Below, piece after piece: positions 34,644-43,660 of a stretch of DNA of 64,000 nucleotides; the stretch's first letter is position 1, and every line of letters starts with the position of its first letter. The stretch covers positions 248,001 through 312,000 of the forward strand of contig CAWDIH010000001.1 in assembly GCA_963802415.1 (NCBI GenBank). The letters are read 5' to 3'. This stretch comes from DATAES01 sp963802415. Lineage in GTDB: Bacteria; Actinomycetota; Acidimicrobiia; Acidimicrobiales; JACDCH01. The translations under genes were made by a program, and so were the position numbers. The notes under the pieces were generated by a model, which saw only the letters and a list, made by a program, of their open reading frames with translations, was not told the DNA's origin and did no database searches.

Positions 34644-35084
34644 ATGACCACCATCCCCATGACCACCACCCCAGCGGCGAGCGCTCATGCCGCGACCACG
34701 CTCATCGGCATACCGGCAGCGGCAATCGCGACCGGTGCGCTGGCCGGCGCCGCCCGCTCCTTGCTCGACCTCGACCGCCAGTTCCCCGGCGTCGATCCGG
34801 GCACCGTCGCAGTGACGACCCTCATCGCCCTCGCGGTCGGCTCCGTCCTGGCCGCAACGCTGCGTCGCCTCGGCCGGCCGCACCTCGTGCGCCCGGCCCT
34901 CCTCGGCGGCGCCGCGCTCTCGCTGATCGGGCCCGCGACCGTGCTGTTCACCGAACCGCCCGACGGCCCCGCCCACAGCAACCCGCAAACCGCGCTCGTC
35001 CTCCTCTTCCTCCACGCACTGGCCGCGCTCGCCGCGCTGCGCCTCACCAACTCCCTGTCCACCCTGCAGCAAGAACATCGATGA
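34644..35084 (+). CDS. DUF6069-like four-helix membrane protein
   Basis: 146 residues with a Thr/Ala-rich N-terminus and four hydrophobic segments: the first around LIGIPAAAIATGALAGA, then TLIALAVGSVLAATL, ALLGGAALSLIGPATVLF and a last segment around LVLLFLHALAALAALRL. GAAGGAGG lies 7 bases before ATG 34644. The arrangement fits the DUF6069 family of small actinobacterial membrane proteins of unknown role. It overlaps the following gene by four bases (ATGA). Confidence 0.75.
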   Translation: MTTIPMTTTPAASAHAATTLIGIPAAAIATGALAGAARSLLDLDRQFPGVDPGTVAVTTLIALAVGSVLAATLRRLGRPHLVRPALLGGAALSLIGPATVLFTEPPDGPAHSNPQTALVLLFLHALAALAALRLTNSLSTLQQEHR

Positions 35085-35317
35085 CCACCACCAAGGCACA
35101 GCTCGAACCGTTGTCCAGAGTCGCTCCTCTCGAGCCGCCCTACTCCCCTGAGATCGCCGGAGCGGTCCGCGAGCTCACCATCTCGCTCCGCCAGCGCGAG
35201 ATCGTCATCGATCGCACCCGCGCCCGGTCCGGCTGCGAGTACGAGTGAGGCGTCCATATCGCCTTCTTCGCGGCCCGAGCCCGACTCGACGGAGCTCAAG
35301 TCACGTCACTGACCCAT
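35081..35317 (+). pseudogene. Carboxymuconolactone decarboxylase-like protein, interrupted by TGA
   Basis: The frame from ATG 35081 gives 55 residues ending in RSGCEYE at a TGA (35246-35248). In the same frame the sequence continues GVHIAFFAARARLDGAQV, which is how carboxymuconolactone-decarboxylase/AhpD-like proteins continue after CxYEW. The stop therefore replaces the conserved Trp codon (TGG to TGA). After about 35317 similarity fades, so the C-terminal half is missing. In many actinobacteria this family is the partner of ECF41-type sigma factors, and a broken sigma gene lies immediately downstream in the opposite orientation. Confidence 0.65.
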
Positions 35318-35402
35318 GTGCGTCGTCATGGTCAGTTGAGAACGGTGTGGTGGTGGCGACGCCGAGGCTCGGCGCGGGTATCGGCGCCGACGCCGACATC
35401 GC

Positions 35403-35729
35403 TCAGGCCTGAGCCGGGGCGGGAACGCCGTCGAGGATGGTCACCAGGAATACCCGGTCAGTCTTCTGCTCGTAGGCGGAGATCGTCGGCCGGGCCGCCC
35501 AGGCCAGAGGGCAGCACCCGCCTACCACCGGTTCGAGCGCGGACAGGCACGCATTGGTGGCGATGCGGTAGAGCCAGGTACGCAGCGAGGAGCGGCGCTC
35601 GAACGTTCCGTACGAACGCCATGCCCGCAAGTACGTCTCCTGCACCAAGTCCGCGGCCTCATCCACCGAACCGACCATGCGGTAGCAGTGCGCCAGCAGC
35701 TCGCGCCGAAACGGCTCGGTCTGCTGCAC
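35403..35729 (-). pseudogene. ECF sigma-70 factor (ECF41-like), truncated after region 2
   Basis: 108 residues. Region 2 is clear: FRRELLAHCYRMVGSVDEAA, LVQETYLRAWRSYGTFERR, then LRTWLYRIATNACLSAL. The wording HCYRMVGS and DLVQETYLRAWR is that of the large ECF groups with a SnoaL-like tail. Region 4 and the tail are missing: after ALEPVVGG the sequence becomes unrelated and stops. It therefore cannot bind -35 DNA as it stands. With the broken decarboxylase gene next door this looks like a decayed ECF41-type locus. Confidence 0.7.
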
Positions 35730-36214
35730 GAAATTCCTCTGACCGCTCCGTCATCACCATGTCGTCGCTATTGCCTGACACCTCGATCATCACTGGCTCA
35801 TAGGCTGACCTTCGGCCTCATCCTCGCTCGGTCCGGACAGACCCCAGATCCCAGCGCGGAGAACGCCTCAGTAATGCAGACCGCCTGCGCCAGCGAAAGG
35901 AATCGGTCTGGCCCGCAGGGTCCCCGAGCCTGGTTCTGGACCCCTGAATGGCAGACCGGCGAGCGAGAAGCCGACCTCGACCGCAACGCTGGCCGAGTCG
36001 AGGAGTTCGAGGCCAGCTCGGCATTCCCGACGTCCTGCACTCGATCGCCAAGCCCAAGCGCACTCGCGCCGCGTCGACACCGTCGATCTCCCGATGTAGG
36101 TAGACGGGCTTCCGCCGCGACCTCGGCTCACAAGCCGCCACGCGACTTGCTCCGTGCGTCGGGTGCGGCGACTGAGCGCTGGACCAGATCTCTACCCGAC
36201 GGTGCCGGCCTACC
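35730..36214. other. Intergenic stretch without recognisable gene
   Basis: 485 bases between the sigma remnant and the methyltransferase. I see no protein-like frame, hairpin of note or repeat. It probably includes further decayed sequence of the ECF locus and the methyltransferase promoter. Confidence 0.5.
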
Positions 36215-36871
36215 GTGCGGATCATGCACGAGCACGGACACGACGAGCACCGATTCGCGACTCCGGCACAGGCCGCCGAATGGGACACGAGATACACCGA
36301 GCACGACGGGTTGATGTGGAGCGGACGGCCGAACGGGCGGCTCGTCGCCGAGGCCGCCGGCCTGACTCCGGGCAGGGCGCTAGATGTTGGTTGCGGTGAG
36401 GGCGCCGACGCGATCTGGCTCGCGCAGCGCGGCTGGACGGTCACTGCGATCGACATCTCCGATATCGCCGTAGGCAGGGCGCGGGAGGCCGCCGAGCGCG
36501 TCGGCGTGGCGGTCGAGTGGGTGTGCGGGGACGCCCTGCTGGCTCCCTTCCCCGCTCGGTCGTTTGACCTCCTGTCGATGCAGTACCCGGCGCTGCCGAA
36601 GACCGTGGGCAACGCCGCCGTGCGGGCGTTGCTCGACACGGTGCGGCCCGAGGGGTTGGTGCTCGCCGTCTACCACGACCTCGATGACGCCCACCGGGAG
36701 CACATGAAATCGCGGGGTATCGACCCCGCTGACTACGTCGGTGCCGACGACGTCGAGTCGCTGCTCCGTGACGACTTCAAGGTCGAGCTGCACGCCGTTG
36801 AGCCGCGCATCGACCCGCCGCCCGACAGTCCGCACATCGCCGATGTCGTCCTGCGAGCCCGGCGTCACTGA
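36215..36871 (+). CDS. Class I SAM-dependent methyltransferase
   Basis: 218 residues. The SAM-binding motif I is ALDVGCGEGADAIWLA, motif II AIDISDIAVGRA with its acidic residue, and motif IV around FDLLSMQYPALPK. The N-terminus begins with a His-rich stretch (MHEHGHDEHRF) that might bind metal. The size and WDTRYTEHDGLMWSGRPN opening match TehB/thiopurine-methyltransferase-like proteins. GTG 36215 or ATG 36224 may be the start. The neighbours give no clear pathway. Confidence 0.88.
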   Translation: MRIMHEHGHDEHRFATPAQAAEWDTRYTEHDGLMWSGRPNGRLVAEAAGLTPGRALDVGCGEGADAIWLAQRGWTVTAIDISDIAVGRAREAAERVGVAVEWVCGDALLAPFPARSFDLLSMQYPALPKTVGNAAVRALLDTVRPEGLVLAVYHDLDDAHREHMKSRGIDPADYVGADDVESLLRDDFKVELHAVEPRIDPPPDSPHIADVVLRARRH

Positions 36872-37143
36872 CCGAGTGGCCGCGAGCGCGTGAATGTCAA
36901 GTTCACCTCTGAACGGCGGACAGAGCGGGCGTTCGGGGGCAGTCCCGCGCATCGTCGTCATGTACGCACCTCGGCGTGGCAAGAGGGCGCCAGTCCAGTG
37001 CGGGGCGGCATGTTCCGCGGCCATCGTGTCGTCGTCCGCTGCTGTGCGGGACGCATGTCGTCATGGCGACAGCGACAGATCGCCGAAACGGTGCGACGGC
37101 GCGACCTGTTGCTGCGAGCAGGTGGTTCGTCCCGTGTCCGTTG

Positions 37144-38280
37144 TCAGATCACGAAGGGCGGGTGCGGCTCGTCGGTGCCGGCGATGGTGCGGGCGAGATG
37201 AGGTCGCAGCCCGCGGTTGAACATGGCGTGCTGGCGCGCTGTCTCGACGTCTCGAAGCGCCCGCAAAAGCGGGCTGGTTCGGTAGGCGGCGGCGCCACCC
37301 CCGAGTCGGTGGGCGGCGGCGCAGACGTCGACGGCGACGTCGGTGCAGTGTTGTGCCGCGAGGAAGGCACGCGCTTGGAGGGCGCGGTCGATCGGGCGGC
37401 CGTCTTCGGCTCGTGCCCAGCACTTGTCGATGGCGTCGAGGAGGCCGGCCCGCGCGCCGCGCAGCTGCATGTCGGCTGCGGCGAGGTCGCCCATGCCGAC
37501 GTGATCGTCGAGCAGCGAACCGCGCATTTGGGCGCGGCGAGTGAGCGCTTGGCGGTTGATCTCGTCGAGTGCGCCTCGGGCGACGCCGAGCGACACGGCG
37601 GCAAGGGGCGGGGCGAGGGCGACGAACAGGGGCAATCGCCACAGCGGCCCGTCGGGCCAGGGCCGGTCGGTGAACGAGCACGTGCGCCGGCGGTCGACCG
37701 GAAGATCGATGAGCTCGGCATCATTGCTTGCCGTTGCTCGCAGCCCGGCCACGTCCCAGGTCTCGTGGATCACGACGTCGGCCCGGGGCGCGAACACGAG
37801 CCGGGGCCCGACCTCGCCTTCGAACAGGGCGGCGAGGCCTATCCACGCGGCCTGCTCGCAGTTGCTGGCGAACGGCCACCTGCCTGACAGTCGCTCGGTC
37901 CCGTCCGCCGTCGCCGACACCTTGCCGAGGGGGGCGAACATGGCAGCGTTCGACTGGTCGGGATCGGCGAACACCTCCGCCGCGCCGTCGGGGTGGAGGT
38001 AGCCGGCGAAGACGTTTGTGCCGAACCCGATCGCGGCCGTCCACGCCGCGCTCCCGTCCATGGCAGCGACGCATTCGACGACCTCGACGCCGCGTCGAGG
38101 CGACGCCGCTGAGCCGCCGAGCTCAACAGGAAGCATGAGCCGGTTGATGCCAGCGCCAGCGAGGGCGGTTACGACGGCCGGGTTGAGGTGCCCGTGCTCG
38201 TCGTTGGCTACGGCGTGGTCGGCGACAAGGGCGAGGACGTCGTCGCCCAGCTCGACGTCGTCGGCGATGGTCGTGGTCAT
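37144..38280 (-). CDS. Acyl-CoA dehydrogenase-fold flavin monooxygenase-like protein
   Basis: 378 residues of acyl-CoA dehydrogenase fold. An N-terminal helical domain carries GINRLMLPVELGG, the middle beta domain has LSGRWPFASNCEQAAW, and the C-terminal helical domain includes RAFLAAQHCTDVAVDVCAAA and the AAHRLGGGAAAY block. The general-base Glu of true dehydrogenases is not evident, so the HsaA/DszC-like group D monooxygenases that use reduced flavin fit better. It starts in the stop of a TetR gene (ATGA overlap). A truncated second copy lies at 48220-49052. Confidence 0.82.
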   Translation of the reverse strand: MTTTIADDVELGDDVLALVADHAVANDEHGHLNPAVVTALAGAGINRLMLPVELGGSAASPRRGVEVVECVAAMDGSAAWTAAIGFGTNVFAGYLHPDGAAEVFADPDQSNAAMFAPLGKVSATADGTERLSGRWPFASNCEQAAWIGLAALFEGEVGPRLVFAPRADVVIHETWDVAGLRATASNDAELIDLPVDRRRTCSFTDRPWPDGPLWRLPLFVALAPPLAAVSLGVARGALDEINRQALTRRAQMRGSLLDDHVGMGDLAAADMQLRGARAGLLDAIDKCWARAEDGRPIDRALQARAFLAAQHCTDVAVDVCAAAHRLGGGAAAYRTSPLLRALRDVETARQHAMFNRGLRPHLARTIAGTDEPHPPFVI

Positions 38281-38864
38281 GGGCGGTGCTTCTTTCTCTT
38301 GACGCGGGCGAGGAACATGTCGATGGCGGGTCCAAGGTGGTCGACGAACCGGCCGCCGCCTGGATCGTTGGCGAGCTGCTGTTCGGTCAATCCCATCTGG
38401 ATCGCCGTCCACAGGTCGACGTCGGCCTGCTCGGTGACACCGGCGGCGGCGAGGGCGCCGACCATGTCTTGGTAGGACTGCCACGCCAGCGCCATCGACG
38501 CATCGCTGGGCACGAAACCGGGGATCGTGCGCTGGAACAGCAACTGATATCGCACCTCGTCCCGCAAGCAGAACTCGGTGAACAGCCGCGAGCCCCGCTT
38601 GAACACGTCGACGGGCTTGCCGGTGCGGTCGACCTGCTCCATGTGGGCGTGCAGCTCCCGGTGGCCGAGCGCGAACAGCGCGTCGTATATGGCGTCCTTG
38701 GACGGGAAGTACTGGTACAGCGAGCTGGCGTGCAGGCCGACACGAGCGCCGATGTCGCGCATCGAGATCGACGCCAAGCCGTGCACTCGTGCCAGCTCGC
38801 GGGCCGCAGCGAGGATTTCGTCGATCGTCGCCTGTCGGCGGCGCACACGAGCTGACTCAATCAC
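38277..38864 (-). CDS. TetR-family transcriptional regulator
   Basis: 195 residues. The HTH is typical: ATIDEILAAARELARVHG, MRDIGARVGLHASSLYQYFP, SKDAIYDALFALGHRELHA. It is first in a two-gene operon with the flavin monooxygenase-like gene, sharing an ATGA overlap, and probably controls it. The C-terminal domain with RYQLLFQRTIPGFVPSDAS is the ligand-binding part; no ligand can be guessed. Confidence 0.9.
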   Translation of the reverse strand: MIESARVRRRQATIDEILAAARELARVHGLASISMRDIGARVGLHASSLYQYFPSKDAIYDALFALGHRELHAHMEQVDRTGKPVDVFKRGSRLFTEFCLRDEVRYQLLFQRTIPGFVPSDASMALAWQSYQDMVGALAAAGVTEQADVDLWTAIQMGLTEQQLANDPGGGRFVDHLGPAIDMFLARVKRKKHRP

Positions 38865-39466
38865 TGTACGGATAGTCCAACAGCGTTTGGGTTGCTGTCA
38901 ACCCCCCACTCAGCGGCGCGCGCCCATCCGCACCTATCCGAACTTGCACACTGCGCATCCGCGAAGTGGTGTGGAAGATGCTCCGTCGGACGTAGATACC
39001 GACATACTCTCGTTCCACAGGGACCTTCTTTCGTCGTGAGGGTGTTGCTTTGTCGAGCTCGAGTGTTGTCGCACTCGACCCCACACGACGAGAGGAGGCC
39101 CTCTTGTTCCCGGTCACGATCGTCATCGCCGGACTCCCACACCTCGGCGCTGGCCGACGTACCACCGAGCCTGTCACGCAGCAGCGGCGACCCGCTGCTT
39201 CATCGCGATCACGTTTGCGCTCACCAGGATGGTGCCGATGGCTGCCTGCGGCGCGTCGTTATGGGCGGGCGCGTCGTGACGGCGATGGGCGTCCGTAACC
39301 GTCGTTCGGTGACGCGCAGGGATGGTCGCGCTCGAGAGCGCGCACTTGGGAAGCGACAAGGGCGCACCACGCAGCCGGCGTATCCCAGGAGCGATTCGTG
39401 CCGGAAGCATTGGATGCATCGCACGACGTCTTCGCCCAACAAGCCGTGAGACCCTAGGCTGCCTCG
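38865..39466. other. Intergenic region, no gene recognised
   Basis: About 600 bases. The only structure noted is a short perfect inverted repeat TCGAGTG-N6-CACTCGA at 39059-39078. The right end must carry the promoter of the Crp-family gene and the left end that of the TetR operon. Frames in the region look like chance openings. Confidence 0.45.
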
Positions 39467-40168
39467 GTGTACCCGGATGTTCGTGACGCGGTGAGTGCCT
39501 CGCATCTCCGCGACCTGCCCCCCGAGGTGCTCGACGAGTTGCTTGAGAGCGCCGTTCGAAACAAGGTTGCCGCTGGCTCGGTCGCGCACCGGGAGCTCGA
39601 AGCGGACCAATATCTCGAGCTGGTGATCACCGGTGTCATTCGGGTCTTCGTGACCGCTCCCGACGGCCGGACGATGACCATCCGGTACTGCCGGTCCGGC
39701 GAGCTCTTGGGCGCCATGTCGCTCTTCTCGGACGAGTTCGCCGAACCCGCGACGAAGCAGGCGCTCGTGGATACGGAGTTGCTGACGCTGTCCCCACCGA
39801 CAGTCCGCGCTCTCGCCCAGCGAGATCTGCGGGTTGCGCGCGCTCTCTTGATCGAGCTGAGCGAGCGGGCCCGCAGCTTCGTTAACGAGATCCCCGGGAC
39901 CGCTTTCGCGACGGTTCGTCAACGCGTTGCGCGTCAGCTTCTCGACCTGGCCTCGACCCATCAGCAAGACAGCGACCCGAACGGAGAACTCGCCGTTCGC
40001 ATCACTCAGCAAGATCTGGCGGCGGCAGTCGGTACCGTGCGCGAGGTCGTGGTTCGGACGCTGCGACAACTTCGCGATGCGGGGGTCGTGCGGACGGAAC
40101 GGGACCGGATCGTCCTTCTCGATCCCGCGCAGTTGACCGAAGAGGTCAAGTGGAACATAAGTCGTTAG
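39467..40168 (+). CDS. Crp/Fnr-family transcriptional regulator
   Basis: 233 residues. An N-terminal cyclic-nucleotide-binding-like beta barrel (YLELVITGVIRVFV, TIRYCRSGELLGAMSLF) is joined by a long helix to a C-terminal HTH whose recognition helix is in LAAAVGTVREVVVRTLRQLR. The phosphate-binding cassette Arg-Ser of Crp is not obvious, and no Fnr-type cysteine cluster is seen, so the signal is unknown. It starts at GTG 39467. The next gene, a flavin monooxygenase 28 bases downstream, is the probable co-transcribed target. Confidence 0.88.
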   Translation: MYPDVRDAVSASHLRDLPPEVLDELLESAVRNKVAAGSVAHRELEADQYLELVITGVIRVFVTAPDGRTMTIRYCRSGELLGAMSLFSDEFAEPATKQALVDTELLTLSPPTVRALAQRDLRVARALLIELSERARSFVNEIPGTAFATVRQRVARQLLDLASTHQQDSDPNGELAVRITQQDLAAAVGTVREVVVRTLRQLRDAGVVRTERDRIVLLDPAQLTEEVKWNISR

Positions 40169-40196
40169 GGCATCGCTGACTGTCGATACTGCGCAC

Positions 40197-41418
40197 ATGT
40201 CGATCGAGAAGGCCCCGACCATTGTTGTCGGGGCGGGCCCGGCCGGACTGGCCGCGAGCTATGAACTCCAGTGTGCGGGAATCGACCACATCGCGCTCGA
40301 GCGGGGACGTGTCGGGCAGAGTTGGCGTGACCGCTGGGACAGCTTCTGCCTCGTGACACCAAATTGGTACGTGCAGCTGCCCGGCGGCGAGTACGCAGGT
40401 GAGGACCCCGACGGCTTCATGTCCCGAGACGAAGTCGTGGCTCATCTCGAGCGCTACGCCCGAGGGTTCGGCGCCCCGATCCTGGATCGGACCGGGGTCA
40501 GCGCTCTGCGCTCGGACCCTGGTGGCGGGTTTGTGCTCGACACCTCGGAGGGCCAGATGCGTACCGATGCAGTCGTGCTCGCGACCGGCGCGTTCCAACG
40601 GCCGCTCCGCCCGCGCGTGGCGGACCTCCCTGCCGGTGTTCTCGTCACCGGCGCCGAGAGCTATACGAGCCCGGATGTTCTCCCCGCCGGTGGTGTCCTC
40701 GTTGTCGGGAGTGGCCAGACCGGCTGTCAGATCGCCGACGAACTGCATCGGAGCGGCCGCCAGGTGACCCTCGCGTGTGGCAAGGCCGGGTGGGCACCAC
40801 GCCGTGTTGAAGGACGCGACATTGTCTCGTGGCTCATCGAGACCCCGTTTCTCGAGCAGTCGGTCGACGATCTTCCGGGCCCGTTGGCCCGCCTTGCCGC
40901 GAACTTCCAGACAACCGGCCGCGACCGCGGTAGGGACCTCAACTATCGGACGCTTCTCGCCGACGGCGTGACCTTGACCGGGCGTCTGACCGGATGTAGC
41001 GGACAGCGCGATCCGCTTCGCGGCCGACCTCAACGAATCGGTGGCATGGGGTGACGCTCGCTACGCAGACATCTGCAACCTGTTGACACAGGCCGCGCTG
41101 AACCGCGGCACGCGTCCTCCGGAGCTCCCCGAGCCGCAGCCATTCAAGGTGGATCCTCCGGACGAGATCAGCGCGCGCGATCTCGGAGCCGTGGTGTTCA
41201 CATCGGGGTACCGTCCCGCGTACCGCGACTGGGTGCAGTTCCCCGAGGCGTTCGACGATCTCGGATTTCCGATCCAGCGGGACGGCGCCAGCACCGTGGT
41301 GCCGGGCCTCTACTTCATCGGGACGCACTTCTTGAGGAAGCGGAAGTCCTCCACCCTGTTCGGCATGGGGGAGGACGCCGAGATCATCGCGCGCAAGGTC
41401 GCGGAGCGAATGCGGTAA
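40197..41418 (+). pseudogene. Flavin-containing monooxygenase (FAD/NADPH), frameshifted
   Basis: ATG 40197 opens the FAD-binding motif VVGAGPAGLAASYELQ. The active sequence ERGRVGQSWRDRWDSF and the second dinucleotide motif VVGSGQTGCQIADEL follow. Near 41001 the frame shifts by one extra base. From there DSAIRFAADLNESVAWGDAR continues to GLYFIGTHFLRKRKSS and the end at 41418. The whole protein of about 406 codons belongs to the putative flavoprotein CzcO/YUCCA-like group. It is probably intact if the shift is an error. Confidence 0.78.
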
Positions 41419-41809
41419 AGAGCGCCGGCGGTGCCGTTCCGGGCGAAGCAACCCCAGCGAGCACGAGCGGTGCCAGCGACGGCCCGTCGTGTTTGCGTGC
41501 GGACCCGATTCGGCGATCTGTCGTCGCGAGCTCGGACCGAGAGCACGCATAATCGCGGTCCCGTCCGCGGCATAACCACTGCCGTCAGGTCAGCGCGAAG
41601 CCCGCGACCGAGGTGCGCGCTAATGCCGAATCACGCGACACCCCGCGCGCCGGCAGATCATCTGGTATCGCTCGAGCGGGGCGTTACCGGATGGGTCGCG
41701 CGATCTCACGACCATCCGGAAGCGGCATCTCTCGGAAGTGCTCGATGACCGCCAGAGTGGCGACGAGCCGCAAACGCTCGAGTCAGCTGGGCAGCCGAGG
41801 GAGATCTTG
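41419..41809. other. Intergenic region, nothing recognised
   Basis: About 390 bases between convergent genes. No convincing frame, RNA or long repeat is visible. Confidence 0.45.
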
Positions 41810-43381
41810 TCATGTCCTCGCGCGGCGAAGGCCGCCGGCGAGACGGCTCATGATGTGCCCGTAGCCGCGCAGCTCGGCGGGGTGCCCGGGTGAACCGCTC
41901 GGTGCTGGTCTGGTTGATGGGACACCGACAGCGGTGGCGAGCAGCGGTGACGCCTCAGTGTGGAAGTACCGGGACACGAGCCGGTCATAGAACGTCAGAC
42001 CGGTGGCGCCGTGATCGAGTGCGACCGCGGCCAGCGCCAGGCGCCCCGCGGTGATCCCTGCTTCCAGGTGCGCAGCCCGATAGCCGCGGCCTCCCAGCGC
42101 GTCGAGCAGAGGCGCGAGGTCAGCGGAGTGGAAGACGGTGTAGGCGGCATCCCCGCCGAGTGGCTGGTCGAGGCAGAGGTGCGCCGCCGCGGCGCGGGGA
42201 TCGTCGCTCAGCGTACGTGGCTCGAACCCGCCGAGCGGCGTATAGCGGTAGCCGCCGGGGTCGGTACCAGCCACGTCGTGCACGTTGGCGAAGTGCTCGA
42301 GCAACGTGCCGGCGGGCGCTACGTCGAGCGGCGCGGCTCGCGCCGCTGACGCCATGGCCCACCTCAACAGGTCGGCGGGTGTCTGCTGGCGGCGGAACAG
42401 CCGGGTGGAGCCACGGCGAAGGATGACCTCCTCGATCCGATCCTCGGGATGAGACGGAGACGGAGGGTCGATCGTCGCCGGCGCGTACCGGGATAGGGCC
42501 GAAGCCGCCTGCTGCCATCGCCCGACGGCGTCGGCAATGAGCGCGGTGTCGTGCTGGGCGGCGACCGCGAGCGGGAACCGCAGCACGCGGCGGGCGACCG
42601 GCTCGGCCTCAGCCGCGACACTCGGCAGCGTTCCGCGCCGTGGAATGCGCACCTCGCCCGCGCCCAGATGTACCAGCGCGAGCGGAACCTCGTCGATGCC
42701 GTCAACGCCGACCACGTCGGCCACCGCGGCGTCGTCGAACCCGGTGACGACCCGTGCTGGGACACCGTGTGCATCAGCGGCCGCCAGCAGGTTGGCCACC
42801 AGAGCACCGGCGTCCCACCACAGGTGCCGCCATCCGCGCTCGCCGTACTTCCAGGAGGTGCGGAACGGAACACCGGTGAGCACCAGGGTGGTGCCGTCAC
42901 CGACGCGCACGCCGTGGCGCAGTGGCACCAGCGCATGCGCCAGTGGCTGGTAGTGGGACACGTCGTCGCCCACGACATACACCTCGACGGGGTGCAGGTT
43001 TCCCGCCGACATCGCGGCGCGGAACCAGATGTGCCCGCCGTCGGCCCCGCGAGCGGTCCGGGTCACACCATTGGCAAGGAACAACAGCGTGCCGAGGAGG
43101 CCAGCGTCGAGGGCCGCAGGCTCGCCCCGGCGGCCCGACAGCACCTCGATCGCGGGCAGTGACGATGATCGCAGCTCTCGTGGAAGCGGCACGGGCTCGA
43201 CACCCGGATACCTCTTGAACCGGGCCGGCGGATTCGTCGGGTCCAACGGCCGGAACGCGAGCAGTTGCCCAGGGTGGGCCGGAGGCTCGCCGTGCATCGT
43301 CGAACGGTGCAAGGCATCGACCGACTCCCTGCCGAACACCGCTCCAGTGTGCCCACGCGCGGTGGCGGGTTCCTTGTCCAA
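41810..43381 (-). CDS. SagB-type dehydrogenase (double nitroreductase-like domain)
   Basis: 523 residues with two nitroreductase-like halves. The first half contains FLANGVTRT, RAAMSAGNLHPVEVYVV and WRHLWWDAGALVANLL. The second contains ILRRGSTRLFRRQQTPADLL, HDVAGTDPGGYRY and AYRAAHLEAGITAGRLALAA. The SAGNLHPxEvY signature identifies the SagB-type FMN family, which oxidises azoline rings in natural-product pathways. No YcaO or leader-peptide gene is nearby, so the role here is open. The apparent start is TTG 43381; a GTG at 43339 or ATG at 43297 are alternatives. Confidence 0.82.
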   Translation of the reverse strand: MDKEPATARGHTGAVFGRESVDALHRSTMHGEPPAHPGQLLAFRPLDPTNPPARFKRYPGVEPVPLPRELRSSSLPAIEVLSGRRGEPAALDAGLLGTLLFLANGVTRTARGADGGHIWFRAAMSAGNLHPVEVYVVGDDVSHYQPLAHALVPLRHGVRVGDGTTLVLTGVPFRTSWKYGERGWRHLWWDAGALVANLLAAADAHGVPARVVTGFDDAAVADVVGVDGIDEVPLALVHLGAGEVRIPRRGTLPSVAAEAEPVARRVLRFPLAVAAQHDTALIADAVGRWQQAASALSRYAPATIDPPSPSHPEDRIEEVILRRGSTRLFRRQQTPADLLRWAMASAARAAPLDVAPAGTLLEHFANVHDVAGTDPGGYRYTPLGGFEPRTLSDDPRAAAAHLCLDQPLGGDAAYTVFHSADLAPLLDALGGRGYRAAHLEAGITAGRLALAAVALDHGATGLTFYDRLVSRYFHTEASPLLATAVGVPSTRPAPSGSPGHPAELRGYGHIMSRLAGGLRRART

Positions 43382-43574
43382 CTCAACCGGACTGGTTCAG
43401 CCCATGGCGCGGGCTGCCGCCTCAACCCAAGCTAGTCACGGCGTCCCGTTGGGACACCATGGCGGCCGCCGGGGCGCGGGAAGAGTGCCAGTAGGGGCGC
43501 GGACGCGATTTCGACCTCCAGGCTGCCGCGATGACGAAGGCGCCTTCGCCTTCGTGCATGGTCAGGCGGATGCT

Positions 43575-43625
43575 CGACCGTGAGCGCGAATCTCGGGAGT
43601 CCTTCGTCGTTGGGCGTTGCCGTGG
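43575..43625. repeat. Short dispersed repeat, copy 1
   Basis: The 22-base core around GTGAGCGCGAATCTCGGG is followed by CTTCG, GTTGGG and GTT at similar spacing. The same string recurs at 47996-48046. Both copies are intergenic and in the same orientation. Confidence 0.6.
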
Positions 43626-43660
43626 ACGCTGCGGCTCGTTGCGTCGGTGGGCCACCCGGA

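Noticed and set aside
35818..36639. Reverse frame of 273 codons overlapping the methyltransferase
   Set aside because: It crosses the clear methyltransferase motifs antisense and shows no family features.
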